NCBI GenBank assembly: GCA_000433455.1
Contig: HF992497.1
Location: forward strand, 1-64,000
Origin: Mycoplasma sp. CAG:877
GTDB taxonomy: Bacteria; Bacillota_I; Bacilli_A; RF39; UBA660
Length of the DNA stretch: 64,000 bases
Direction of reading: 5' to 3'
The position numbers were made by a program, and so were the translations under genes. This document shows positions 9,524 through 18,009 of this stretch, piece by piece. Position 1 is the first letter of the stretch; each line of letters starts with the position of its first letter. The notes under the pieces were generated by a model. That model was not told the DNA's origin, made no database searches, and saw nothing but the letters and a program-made list of their open reading frames with translations.

Positions 9524-9943
9524 TTATTTTTCCTCCTTCTCAACAACAAGTTTTACACCATCTATTTTCTTTACAACAGCTTTATCAGAAACATTTAGAA
9601 CCGTATCACTAGTAGCAGTCCAAATAGAACCTAATACTTTGACTTCTCCATATTCATCAGGTGTTATTTTTTTAATTACCTCAGCTTTTTTACCAATAAC
9701 ACGATCAACATTAGTTGGCTCAACATCATTCTTTTTAAATTTATTAACTAATGGTTTAGTTATTAATAAAGAAATAATACTAACAACAATAAATACCAAT
9801 AGCTGTATCAAGAAATTATCAACAAATATCGCTAACAACATCGAGAAAAATGCTCCTATCGCAAACCAAATGGAAACTAAATTAACTGTTGATATTTCAA
9901 CAAATATCAAAAATAAGCATGCCGCAAACCAATAAATAGCCAT
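9524..9943 (-). CDS. NfeD-family membrane protein
   Basis: 139 residues with N-terminal hydrophobic segments (about 1-70) and a soluble C-terminal OB-fold-like domain (GKKAEVIKKITPDEYGEVKVLGSIW...). This is the short NfeD form that partners with stomatin-like proteins, matching the immediately adjacent paraslipin. The ATG at 9943 has AGAGGTG 6 bases upstream; a GTG at 9952 is an alternative start. Confidence 0.88.
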   Translation of the reverse strand: MAIYWFAACLFLIFVEISTVNLVSIWFAIGAFFSMLLAIFVDNFLIQLLVFIVVSIISLLITKPLVNKFKKNDVEPTNVDRVIGKKAEVIKKITPDEYGEVKVLGSIWTATSDTVLNVSDKAVVKKIDGVKLVVEKEEK

Positions 9944-10004
9944 AAAACTCACCTCTTTACTTATTATTATATGAAATCAAAATACAAATTTCAACAAATT
10001 TCTC

Positions 10005-10033
10005 TTGTTTATTAAATTCATATATAATATAAT
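10005..10033 (+). promoter_or_regulatory. Promoter of the Ig-like anchored protein gene
   Basis: TTGTTT (10005-10010), a 17-bp spacer and a perfect TATAAT (10028-10033), 28 bases upstream of the ATG. Confidence 0.65.
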
Positions 10034-10061
10034 TAAGTATAAAGATAGGGAGTAGCGTAGT

Positions 10062-10775
10062 ATGGGAAAATTAACAAAAAAAGAAACACGTATAATTTCT
10101 CTTGCCTTAGCTTCATGGGGCGTAATAATGTTAGGCTCAGGATTTACAATGAAAAGTATGATAAAACCAACTGAAGTTAAGAAAAACGACTTAGAAGTTG
10201 TTCATAAAAGAGTTGCTGAAATAAAAACAAATGAAATAAAATTAAAAGATATGGAATTAGAAATAAATCAATCACTAAGTGTAGATGTAAAAGACTACTT
10301 AGAGAATTTAGCTGATATAGACCAAGAAGTACTAAAATCATTAAAATTGGATACATCAATGGTAAAAGTTAATGAGGCAGGTTCTTATACATATACAATT
10401 TCATATAAAAAGAAAAAGTATAATGGAACATTCATAATCAAAGAAAAAGAATTACCTAATGTTGACTTAACTATAAATAACCTAAGATTAACAATTGGTT
10501 CTCCATTATCAACTGATAAACAAGTATATATAAAAGAAACATTAACTGATGAAATAAAAAATAACATTTTAATAGATCTAACAGCAGTTGATACTCAAAA
10601 AGTAGGAAACTACAAATATACTGTTACATACAATGGCATTTTATATACTGGAACAATAGAAGTATATGAACCTCAACAAAAAGTATTAACACCATCAAAT
10701 GGTACAGAAGACAAAGAAAAGCCAGATAATAAAGAAGAAAACAAGGAAGATACAAAAACTGAAACAGCAAACTAA
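10062..10775 (+). CDS. Membrane-anchored protein with two Ig-like repeats
   Basis: 237 residues. One transmembrane segment lies near the N-terminus (about 13-30) without a clear cleavage site, so it is probably an anchored exported protein. Two similar units follow, each with a set of charged strands and then a G-Y-T-x-x-Y/K-Y-x-G-T motif: AGSYTYTISYKKKKYNGT near 107-124 and VGNYKYTVTYNGILYTGT near 183-200. These look like bacterial Ig-like (MucBP/Bap-type) repeats. The tail (about 205-237) is Lys/Glu-rich and disordered, with no sorting signal. It precedes the adhesin-sortase pair but has its own promoter and terminator. Function unknown. Confidence 0.7.
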   Translation: MGKLTKKETRIISLALASWGVIMLGSGFTMKSMIKPTEVKKNDLEVVHKRVAEIKTNEIKLKDMELEINQSLSVDVKDYLENLADIDQEVLKSLKLDTSMVKVNEAGSYTYTISYKKKKYNGTFIIKEKELPNVDLTINNLRLTIGSPLSTDKQVYIKETLTDEIKNNILIDLTAVDTQKVGNYKYTVTYNGILYTGTIEVYEPQQKVLTPSNGTEDKEKPDNKEENKEDTKTETAN

Positions 10776-10777
10776 TC

Positions 10778-10805
10778 AAAACACACAAATTTGTGTGTTT
10801 TTTTT
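10778..10805 (+). terminator. Intrinsic terminator
   Basis: AAACACACAAATTTGTGTGTTT forms a stem with no unpaired loop beyond the AT core, followed by a long T-run; it ends the Ig-like protein gene. Confidence 0.85.
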
Positions 10806-10909
10806 AAACTTGTTAAACAATATAGTAAAAATAATCAAATTATTAAAATTGCTAAGCCAAAATACTTAATTTCAAAAATAAATCTAAACCAATTATTATT
10901 TTTCACCAT

Positions 10910-10938
10910 TTGCAAATAAAAATAAGTCATGTTATTCT
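10910..10938 (+). promoter_or_regulatory. Promoter of the adhesin-sortase operon
   Basis: TTGCAA (10910-10915), a 17-bp spacer ending in TGT, and TATTCT (10933-10938). The start site would be near 10945, about 20 bases before the ATG, with AGAGGAGG as ribosome site. The layout closely matches the promoter of the secreted-protein/ABC operon. Confidence 0.6.
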
Positions 10939-10962
10939 CCTAGTGCAAAGAGGAGGAATAAT

Positions 10963-12384
10963 ATGAAAAAATTAATATTTGCACTAATTGGAGCTTTAAC
11001 AATACTAACTCCATTCGCAGTAAAAGCTACAACGTCAAGATTCTATGAAGCTGAATATATGAAATACACCTGGAATAGAGTTACAGAGGATAACATTAAA
11101 TTTTATCAACAAGCAAGAGTATATAGAGAACAAGGAACCAATAATCATGTATATTGTATAGAACCATTCACAGGATTAAATGACTCAAAGGACTATTACA
11201 GTACTATAACACCAGAAAATCTAACAAAAGAACAAGTAGAAAGAGTTTCACAAATAGCACACTTCGGTTATAACTATAAAGATCACTATGACATGAAATG
11301 GTACGCTATATCCCAAATAATGATCTGGAGAACAGTTAAACCAAATGCTGACTTCTACTTCACAAACAAATTAAATGGTAACAGAATCACTCTCTTAGAA
11401 GATGAAAAAAATCAAATAGAAAGTCTGATAAAAGAATATAACACACTACCTAGTTTCAGTAATAATATATATAACATTGTAAAAGATGAAACACTAACTA
11501 TCGAAGATAATAATAATGTTATAAACACCTATAAAACTACAAGTGACAAAGTAATTATAGAAGGAAATAAAATACAATTTAAAAACTTAAATCTTGGTGA
11601 AAATATTATAACATTCGAAAAAACAGATACCTATTACAATAAACCACTAATATTTTATCAAGCAGCTGGTACTCAAAATCTACTAATGACTGGTGACATG
11701 GAACCAAAAACATTTGAACTAAAAATAATAGTTAAAGAAACAGAAATAAAAATAAATAAATTAGATAAAGATACAAATAGTAACGAAAACCTAGGTAAAG
11801 CCAAATTAGAAGGTGCAATTTATCAATTATATGATTCAAATATGACTGAAATAACAAAATTAATAATTGATGAAACACACCAATCTACAATAAAAAATCT
11901 AAAATATGGAAAATACTTCCTAAAAGAAATAAAAGCCGGAGAAGGCTATGAACTAGATAATACAATATACTCATTTGAATTAACAAAAGAAAATCCAAAT
12001 ATAGAATTAAATTTATATAATCAAATAATAAAAGCAAACATCATTATTTATAAAAAATATCTATTAGATGACACACAAAAACCAGAAGAAAATATCAGCT
12101 TCAATATATATGATGAAAACGATCATTTAATAAAAACAATTACTACAAACGAATTAGGTATAGCAGAAGTTACTCTTAACTATGGAAAATATAAAGTAGA
12201 ACAAATAACAACAACAACAGGTTATGACACAATAGAAACATTTGAAATAGTAATTGAAAATAACGAAGAACAGACATTCAATCTACTAAATCACAAAATA
12301 AAAGTACCATATACAAGTTCATATAAACAATCTCTAATAATGAAAATACTAAGTATTTTATTACTATATATAATTAATGTCTAA
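10963..12384 (+). CDS. Thioester-domain surface adhesin with SpaA/Cna_B-like repeats
   Basis: 473 residues with a signal peptide (about 1-22). The N-terminal domain has the two halves of a Cys-Gln thioester domain: YCIEP with Cys65, and ISQIMIW with Gln118. Such domains bind host surface amines covalently. Two SpaA-like domains follow (about 255-350 and 355-448), with NKLDKDT, YFLKEI and GEGYEL, then YKVEQ and TTGYD, typical of isopeptide-stabilised pilin folds. The end has a sorting-signal-like VPYTS followed by a hydrophobic stretch, but the chain stops at ...IINV without the usual positive tail. It overlaps the downstream sortase gene by 8 bp. Attachment to the wall by that sortase is inferred. 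Confidence 0.85.
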   Translation: MKKLIFALIGALTILTPFAVKATTSRFYEAEYMKYTWNRVTEDNIKFYQQARVYREQGTNNHVYCIEPFTGLNDSKDYYSTITPENLTKEQVERVSQIAHFGYNYKDHYDMKWYAISQIMIWRTVKPNADFYFTNKLNGNRITLLEDEKNQIESLIKEYNTLPSFSNNIYNIVKDETLTIEDNNNVINTYKTTSDKVIIEGNKIQFKNLNLGENIITFEKTDTYYNKPLIFYQAAGTQNLLMTGDMEPKTFELKIIVKETEIKINKLDKDTNSNENLGKAKLEGAIYQLYDSNMTEITKLIIDETHQSTIKNLKYGKYFLKEIKAGEGYELDNTIYSFELTKENPNIELNLYNQIIKANIIIYKKYLLDDTQKPEENISFNIYDENDHLIKTITTNELGIAEVTLNYGKYKVEQITTTTGYDTIETFEIVIENNEEQTFNLLNHKIKVPYTSSYKQSLIMKILSILLLYIINV

Positions 12385-12904
12385 AAACAAAAAACACCTA
12401 TTAATACTCCTATTAGTAACATTAACCATACTACTACCATACAACTTAAACAAAGAAAGCAAAGTAATAAATACAATAACAACAGTATTAAAACAAAAAG
12501 ATAATAAGCCAAATAAAGTAAAAGAAATTGGTATATTAGAAATACCAAAAATAAATCTAAAAAGATATTTATATGACATAAATAGCGACTTAAACAAAGT
12601 CGACAAAAATGTAACAATAATAAAAGAAACTATTTCAAATAATGAAAATGGCACAATCGTTCTAGCAGCTCACTCAGGAAATAACTATAATTCTTATTTT
12701 GATAACCTAGATAAACTAAAGAAAGATGACATCATTTACTTAAAGTACAAAAACATAAACTACCAATATATAGTAACCAATATATATGAAGAAAAACAAA
12801 ATGGATATATAAGTATAAAAAATAAAAATATAAATCAATTATTTCTGACCACTTGCAGTAAAAAAAAGAATTATCAATTAACTATCGAATGTCAAAAAAA
12901 ATAG
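12377..12904 (+). CDS. Sortase-family transpeptidase, dedicated to the upstream adhesin
   Basis: 175 residues with an N-terminal transmembrane anchor (about 7-22) and a compact sortase domain. It starts with IGILEIPKINL and carries the catalytic motifs LAAHSG (His99) and LTTC (Cys160). The residue where most sortases have catalytic Arg (six to eight positions after Cys) is Gln167, in NYQLTIE; this may be a known variation in some Firmicutes sortases or may change activity. Sortases cut a sorting motif and join the protein to cell-wall peptide or to other pilins. The ATG sits inside the adhesin stop region, so the two are coupled and probably enzyme and substrate. Confidence 0.88.
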   Translation: MSKNKKHLLILLLVTLTILLPYNLNKESKVINTITTVLKQKDNKPNKVKEIGILEIPKINLKRYLYDINSDLNKVDKNVTIIKETISNNENGTIVLAAHSGNNYNSYFDNLDKLKKDDIIYLKYKNINYQYIVTNIYEEKQNGYISIKNKNINQLFLTTCSKKKNYQLTIECQKK

Positions 12905-12926
12905 TTCATAATGAACTATTTTTTAG
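12894..12926. terminator. Bidirectional terminator between sortase and S41 protease genes
   Basis: AATAGTTCAT / ATGAACTATT hairpin flanked by an A-run and a T-run. It overlaps both stop codons of the convergent genes and can act in both directions. Confidence 0.85.
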
Positions 12927-14184
12927 TTAATACTTCTAATGCTTTTTGTAATTGTAAATCATTCTCATCACAAACATTATTATAATACTCCTCTGGTAAT
13001 TCAACTTCTATATCTGGCTCAACACCAACTCCATTGATCCACTTACCTTTTGAAGTTAACCACTTCTCAGCTGTATATTTTAAACTTGAGCCATTAGATA
13101 ATTCATATGTTTTTTGAACCGTACCCTTACCATAAGAAGTTGTACCTATAATTGTAGCATTCTTATAGTTCTCTTTAAAACAAGAAGCTAATATTTCAGA
13201 AGCAGAGGCAGACTCACAATCTATTAAAACTACAACATCATACTTTCTCTTATCCTTAGTAGTAGCATATACCTTCTCTACTTTACCCTTATTTTCAATT
13301 TGATATAAAACTGTTTTCTTATCAAAGAATAAAGATAATATATCTTGAACTTGGCTTAAATGACCACCCGGATTACCTCTAACATCAATAATTAATGAAT
13401 CAATTTTTTCTTTTTCTAAAGACTTTAAATTCTTATTAAATTGTGTATATGTATTAGCAGCAAAAGTACTAATATGAAGATACCCTACATTCTTATTATT
13501 ACCCTCAATAATTTTACTAGAAACAGAAGATAACACAACTTCAGCAAGTACAAGATTTACCTTTACTTCATTACCACCTCTAAGTAAAACAAATGAATGT
13601 TTATCTCCAACTTCACCCCTCATAAATTCTGATACTTTAGATAACGATAAGTTTCTAACATCATTACCATCAATACTCAAAAATATATCTCCAACTTCTA
13701 TACCAGCTTTCTTAGCAGGAGAACCATCTATTATTTCCACAACCTGATTCTCATTATTTTCATCATGTAAAATAGTAACACCAATACCTATATAAGTACC
13801 ATTAAGTCTTTGATTGAAACTACTAGTATCATTCTCATTTAAATAATAAGAATATGGATCCTCTAAAGAATTAACCATACCATCAATTGCTGATCCAACC
13901 AAATCACCTTCAGATAAATCCTCATAATAATTATCTCTAATTTTTTCATATGCAGCTAATAACTCAGCTTCCTCTTTTGTAACTTTAACCATATCAAAAG
14001 ACTTACTATAAGTTAAAATACATCCCATAACTACACCAAAAATACAAGAAATAATAAGTAATAGTATAACTTCTGGAATAGTAAAAGCATTATAATTCTC
14101 ACGTCTAAAATTCTTCTTAATACCAGAAAAAAACGTCTTAATACTATTACCAAGTTTTTTATCCGTATTTTTTCGTTTTCTCAT
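12916..14184 (-). CDS. Membrane-anchored C-terminal processing protease (S41, PDZ)
   Basis: 422 residues: a basic cytoplasmic start, one transmembrane segment (about 36-58), a helical segment, a PDZ domain (about 125-215, GTYIGIGV...GSPAKKAGIEVGD) and the S41 catalytic core. The catalytic Ser is Ser327 in ESASASE, with Lys353 in SYGKG and Gln357. These proteases cut exported proteins at C-terminal or loop sites; Bacillus CtpB is one, in spore signalling. All key residues are present. It is convergent with the sortase gene and shares its terminator. Confidence 0.93.
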   Translation of the reverse strand: MRKRKNTDKKLGNSIKTFFSGIKKNFRRENYNAFTIPEVILLLIISCIFGVVMGCILTYSKSFDMVKVTKEEAELLAAYEKIRDNYYEDLSEGDLVGSAIDGMVNSLEDPYSYYLNENDTSSFNQRLNGTYIGIGVTILHDENNENQVVEIIDGSPAKKAGIEVGDIFLSIDGNDVRNLSLSKVSEFMRGEVGDKHSFVLLRGGNEVKVNLVLAEVVLSSVSSKIIEGNNKNVGYLHISTFAANTYTQFNKNLKSLEKEKIDSLIIDVRGNPGGHLSQVQDILSLFFDKKTVLYQIENKGKVEKVYATTKDKRKYDVVVLIDCESASASEILASCFKENYKNATIIGTTSYGKGTVQKTYELSNGSSLKYTAEKWLTSKGKWINGVGVEPDIEVELPEEYYNNVCDENDLQLQKALEVLTKK

Positions 14185-14240
14185 AATATCACCTATTGAT
14201 ATAATAACATATAAAATCTAAAAATAGTACCAAAGTACAC

Positions 14241-14268
14241 AAAAATAAAAAGACTAAACAGTCTTTTT
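14241..14268 (-). terminator. Intrinsic terminator
   Basis: AAAAAGACT / AGTCTTTTT hairpin with a 4-base loop, followed on the minus strand by ATTTTT; ends the thioredoxin-like gene at 14274. Confidence 0.8.
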
Positions 14269-14273
14269 ACATA

Positions 14274-14795
14274 TTAACTTAAATAATCAATAATTCTATC
14301 TTTTCCCTCTACGTACTCAACAATTTTACCATCAGCAAAGTTAATCAACGTTGGTCCATTAATCTTAAGTTCCTCTGCACTACTAGCAGAAGAATTACTC
14401 TCATCACTAACAAAAGTCTTATTTAGTGCGTTATTCATATCTACATAATAAATATGACTATCTTTATTATTAGTTCTATAAGTAGAAATAGCACTAGATA
14501 TATCACTAGCATTATCATCATCTGTAGTATCATAGTAAACTACTAAATATGAAGAATCCTTCATAGAAAAACTAGTACCAACTAATATTTCCTTATATTG
14601 AATTTCTACCGCTGTATCTTTATTAGTATCATTCTTAGTAGAATTATCATCTTTATTTAATATCGCAACAGTAATAAAATAAAATGCTGCTAAAAATGCT
14701 AAAACACTTAAAGTAATTATTACAATCTTTTTATATTCACCATCAAAACTACTACTACTTTCAATTTTTACTTTTTTATTATTTTTCTTTGCCAT
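14274..14795 (-). CDS. Membrane-anchored thioredoxin-like protein without cysteines
   Basis: 173 residues from the ATG at 14795 (GGTGGTGA upstream). A Lys-rich start leads to one transmembrane segment (about 22-45), then an exposed domain. That domain has SSYLVVYYDTTDDD in the place where thioredoxins carry beta strand plus CxxC, and INGPTLINFADGKIVEY where they carry the cis-Pro strand. No cysteine occurs in the whole protein, so redox activity is excluded if the fold is right. It could be a structural or chaperone-like partner of exported proteins. The fold assignment is from pattern only. Confidence 0.6.
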   Translation of the reverse strand: MAKKNNKKVKIESSSSFDGEYKKIVIITLSVLAFLAAFYFITVAILNKDDNSTKNDTNKDTAVEIQYKEILVGTSFSMKDSSYLVVYYDTTDDDNASDISSAISTYRTNNKDSHIYYVDMNNALNKTFVSDESNSSASSAEELKINGPTLINFADGKIVEYVEGKDRIIDYLS

Positions 14796-14823
14796 ATAAT
14801 TCACCACCAAAATCATTATATCA

Positions 14824-14852
14824 CAAGAAAAAAAAGAGGTAAACTCTTTATT
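14824..14852 (-). terminator. Intrinsic terminator
   Basis: AAAGAG / CTCTTT hairpin next to a run of eight A on the plus strand (T on the minus strand), overlapping the stop codon of the lipoprotein gene. Confidence 0.7.
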
Positions 14853-15846
14853 TCATAGTAGGTAAATAACTAATAGATTGAGCAACCTCTACTAATTCAT
14901 TCTGATTTAAAACATCACTAACTATATAATACTCTATTCCATTACTAGTCCAAGTTAGAGAATTGTTAGTCATAACACCTAAAGTATCCATTAATTGGAA
15001 TGGCTCACCATATGTCGGTATAACAGTAAATTCATCTTCCACAACAGCAGTCTCTTCTACTAACAAGAATGGCTTATCACCATCAAATGTCATAATAATT
15101 CTATCTCCTACATCTTTTTTTATCTTCTCTTCACTAACCAATTTAGTACCATTAGGTATAACAAGCGGATAAATCGTATCATCTATCATCGTTGTTTCCT
15201 TAACTTCTTCCTCACTAATTGAATAAGTACTCATAACACTATCTAAATTAAAATAGTCTTTCTTAAATGTTGGAGAATAATCAATACTATCAAAAGTCAT
15301 AGTCATACAAATAATATTATTAGAATCATATACACTAACTTTCTTAAGATCTCCATTCTTATCAAGTTCAATAGTCTGTTTAACAAGTTTACTATTATTA
15401 GGATAATTAACCTTAGTACTCAATGAATAACCACTTTTAACATCTTTAAAACCTCTATCCTTAGTATCTTTAATATCATTAATCAAAGATTTAAGTAAAT
15501 AAACCTGTGAATTACTATATGGCCAATCACTTTGAAACTTAAAACTCTTATTAAGTGCTGGAGTAAGTACATATACCCCATCAGAATTCTTTAAAATAAC
15601 TTGTGTATGATTATTAGCTTGATTAGTTAAAGAAACCTTATAATTATTATCCTTCTTATAACTAACCTCAACGTCATAAGTATACACCTCATCATTATTA
15701 ACAATTTCTAACACACCTGTAACTTTATAAGCACTAGCTTTGTTGATTTTCTTTTCTAAATCATTAATAACACTAGTCTCAGAATTTTTTCCACAACCAG
15801 AAACTAATAATAATACCATCATTATACTAAATAGAATTTTTTTCAT
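14848..15846 (-). CDS. LolA-like lipoprotein of the YdcC/GerS type
   Basis: 332 residues with a lipoprotein signal peptide ending in the lipobox LVSGC (Cys18). The mature part resembles the LolA-like Bacillus YdcC/GerS lipoproteins, notably GVYVLTPALNKSFKFQSDWP followed by NSQVYLL, and an ELDKNGDLKKVSVYD strand pair. A C-terminal extension (about 225-332) is of the DUF4367-like kind seen with such proteins. It should sit on the outer face of the membrane. In spore formers relatives act in sporulation or germination; here the role is not known, but two CotF-like genes lie 8 kb away. Confidence 0.82.
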   Translation of the reverse strand: MKKILFSIMMVLLLVSGCGKNSETSVINDLEKKINKASAYKVTGVLEIVNNDEVYTYDVEVSYKKDNNYKVSLTNQANNHTQVILKNSDGVYVLTPALNKSFKFQSDWPYSNSQVYLLKSLINDIKDTKDRGFKDVKSGYSLSTKVNYPNNSKLVKQTIELDKNGDLKKVSVYDSNNIICMTMTFDSIDYSPTFKKDYFNLDSVMSTYSISEEEVKETTMIDDTIYPLVIPNGTKLVSEEKIKKDVGDRIIMTFDGDKPFLLVEETAVVEDEFTVIPTYGEPFQLMDTLGVMTNNSLTWTSNGIEYYIVSDVLNQNELVEVAQSISYLPTMK

Positions 15847-15904
15847 AGTTCACCTCATCATCAAATTCTAATAAATTATATGGCATCCAAAAACTATTAT
15901 TACA

Positions 15905-15934
15905 AGAAAAAAGAACATTATCTAAAATGTTCAA
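15905..15934 (-). terminator. Terminator of the secreted-protein/ABC operon
   Basis: GAACATT / AATGTTC hairpin (7 bp, 6-base loop) followed on the minus strand by six T; lies just after the ABC ATPase gene. Confidence 0.85.
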
Positions 15935-15944
15935 ATTCAAAATA

Positions 15945-16595
15945 TTACTTTTTCTTATAATTATTAACACTACCATTATCAACAAAATATATAGTATCAG
16001 CATCAGCTAACTCTTCAATATCTTCTTTTATATGTGAAGCAATTAAAATTATTTTTCCTTCTTTCTTCTCTTCCAATAAAATTTTCTTAATAACTTCAAC
16101 AGTCTTTTCTTCAATTCCATTAAATGGTTCATCAAAAATCATCATCTTGGGATTCTCCATCAAAACCTGAGCAACCGCCAGTTTCTGTTTCATTCCTAAC
16201 GAATATTTATGGTATAACTTATTCATATCTTTTTTTAAATTAAGTTTATCTAAAATCAAAATAATATCTTCTTCAGTAATCCTATTTTGAATAGATGCCA
16301 GTAACTTCAAATTATCTAAACCAGTTAAATTGGGTAAAAAGTTAGGCTTTTCTATTAAAACCCGCATATCGTTAGGAAAAATATCATTCTTATGAATATC
16401 TATTCCATCAACAATAACACTACCAATAGTTGGATAATACAATCCACAAATTATTTTAAACAAAACACTTTTTCCACTGCCATTTCTTCCTATAAAACCA
16501 TATATATGTCCCTCTTCTAAATCAAGATTAACATCATGCAAAACTTCTACGCCATCAAAACTCTTACTTACATTTTTTATAACTATATTACTCAT
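15945..16595 (-). CDS. ABC transporter ATP-binding protein of the secreted-protein operon
   Basis: 216 residues, a single compact nucleotide-binding domain. Walker A is GRNGSGKS (36-43), the signature is the ABC-2-type SLGMKQ (132-137), Walker B is MMIFDEP (151-157) with catalytic Glu156, and a SHIKED switch follows. It is complete and should hydrolyse ATP. The ATG overlaps the TGA of the upstream membrane protein (ATGA), showing tight coupling. With the three upstream membrane proteins it should form one exporter or membrane-protection complex, as in lactococcin-972-type operons. The substrate is not known. Confidence 0.92.
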   Translation of the reverse strand: MSNIVIKNVSKSFDGVEVLHDVNLDLEEGHIYGFIGRNGSGKSVLFKIICGLYYPTIGSVIVDGIDIHKNDIFPNDMRVLIEKPNFLPNLTGLDNLKLLASIQNRITEEDIILILDKLNLKKDMNKLYHKYSLGMKQKLAVAQVLMENPKMMIFDEPFNGIEEKTVEVIKKILLEEKKEGKIILIASHIKEDIEELADADTIYFVDNGSVNNYKKK

Positions 16596-17260
16596 ACTAA
16601 ACTCCTTTCTACAATAAAATTAATATTTTTATTAAAAATCACAAAATAAGCACCAACCATCAAAATGTTCAAACTAACTAAAACCAAAATATTATAAAAA
16701 TCAGACATTAATAATTGTGGTAAAAACGAAAATACTAATATCAAAAGTAAACCAACAGAAATTATCAAAAACCTTGCCTTACTAGATTTAAAATATATAA
16801 TATAACAAATAAGAAATATTAGTTGCCAAAAGAAAGTAAATAACAAGTTCAAAATATATGAGTACAATCCACAGTTGATTCCAAAAATAATAAGTGTCAA
16901 CAAATAGGTAATAAATTTAACCACACAAGTAATTAAACAAATACTAATAAATTTACCTATCACCCAATCTTTTTTACTTAATCTACTAAAAATGCTACCA
17001 TAAGAAAACTTTAAATCCTTTAAAAATAAATCATAACCTAAATATACATATACAAAAAAGCTATATACTAAAAATATTCTCGTAATAACATTACTATCTT
17101 TTTCTAACCAAATACCAAGTATAGCTCTAGCAAAAGAACCATCATCAACCTGACTCCTCAAAAATAAACTAACTAACAATAAACAACTTAAATAAACAAA
17201 AAGAAATATCTTCTTTTTCGCAATAATATAATATGCATCATTTTTAATTACAAACTTCAT
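16592..17260 (-). CDS. ABC-2-like integral membrane protein (third of three)
   Basis: 222 residues from an ATG at 17260 that shares its A with the TGA stop of the upstream gene; a TTG at 17263 is an alternative. Five or six hydrophobic segments fill the protein (about 17-33, 60-77, 100-128, 132-155, 160-180, 185-207). One charged loop contains FSRLSKKDWVIGKFI, reminiscent of ABC-2 permease coupling loops. No known family is recognised with confidence. It lies between another membrane protein and the ATPase gene, overlapping both, so a permease role is inferred from context. Confidence 0.75.
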   Translation of the reverse strand: MKFVIKNDAYYIIAKKKIFLFVYLSCLLLVSLFLRSQVDDGSFARAILGIWLEKDSNVITRIFLVYSFFVYVYLGYDLFLKDLKFSYGSIFSRLSKKDWVIGKFISICLITCVVKFITYLLTLIIFGINCGLYSYILNLLFTFFWQLIFLICYIIYFKSSKARFLIISVGLLLILVFSFLPQLLMSDFYNILVLVSLNILMVGAYFVIFNKNINFIVERSLV

Positions 17261-18009
17261 CAATCTATATCCCTTTTCCTTTTCTTAATATAACGAAATA
17301 ATATGAAACAAACTAACAATAATATAAAAATCATCATACCATTAGCAAACACTTCATTAAGAAATGTTTCAAAAAATGTTCCACTAATCAAATAATTACC
17401 AATAAATATAGGAATTCCATTAATAGTTCCAACTAACGAAGTAAAACTTCCAACATAAAATACAAAGGCATAAAGAATAAAATTCAAAACTATAATTATT
17501 TTACTATTAAAAGACTTAATTAATAATGTATTAATAACAGAAATAAGTACTGAAAATAAATAAAATTTCACTATTACAAAAATCATATAAACATAATTGT
17601 AACAATGTACAATATCATCATAAAAAACATGATATCCATAATCATTTATAATATTTTCTACTATAATAACCATCATCAAAGTAACCAAAAATATAACAGA
17701 TGTAAAGAATATAACATTCTTTATTAATTCCATATAGTATTTTTCTTTCGTCTCAAACCTAACAATACTATAAATATTTTTATCAAATATTGTACAAACA
17801 TAATTTGTAATAAACAAAAACATTGGCAATATACACAAAGCAATAAATATATGATTACCAAAAACAAGTGAAAGAGAACTAAAAATATCTGTACCTTTAC
17901 AATTAGAAACTACTAAATAAGACATAATAATAAGTAAAAATAATATACACTTAAACATCAAAGAATTCAAAAAACTAATAAAACTATTCTTTAAAAAACT
18001 ATTTTTCAT
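17260..18009 (-). CDS. ABC-2-like integral membrane protein (second of three)
   Basis: 249 residues, with about six hydrophobic segments (17-36, 50-70, 92-113, 135-165, 170-192, 222-240). The N-terminus (MKNSFLKNSFISFLNSLMFK) is amphipathic and basic and the C-terminus ends in RYIKKRKRDID. A loop at about 72-90 carries DKNIYSIVRFETKEKYY, similar in place to the charged coupling loop of ABC-2 permeases. It overlaps the upstream permease gene by 11 bp and the downstream gene by 1 bp. The exact family is unknown. Confidence 0.75.
   Translation of the reverse strand: MKNSFLKNSFISFLNSLMFKCILFLLIIMSYLVVSNCKGTDIFSSLSLVFGNHIFIALCILPMFLFITNYVCTIFDKNIYSIVRFETKEKYYMELIKNVIFFTSVIFLVTLMMVIIVENIINDYGYHVFYDDIVHCYNYVYMIFVIVKFYLFSVLISVINTLLIKSFNSKIIIVLNFILYAFVFYVGSFTSLVGTINGIPIFIGNYLISGTFFETFLNEVFANGMMIFILLLVCFILFRYIKKRKRDID

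Noticed and set aside
10800..10925. Short minus-strand frame starting MVKNNNWFRFIFEIKYFG
   Set aside because: It stops after 24 residues at a TGA and has no other support; reading TGA as Trp is not justified because TGA is a real stop in the ABC operon.
16592..17262. Possible use of TGA as tryptophan
   Set aside because: Two TGA codons at 16592-16594 and 17260-17262 overlap the next ATG as coupled stops, and tryptophans throughout are TGG.
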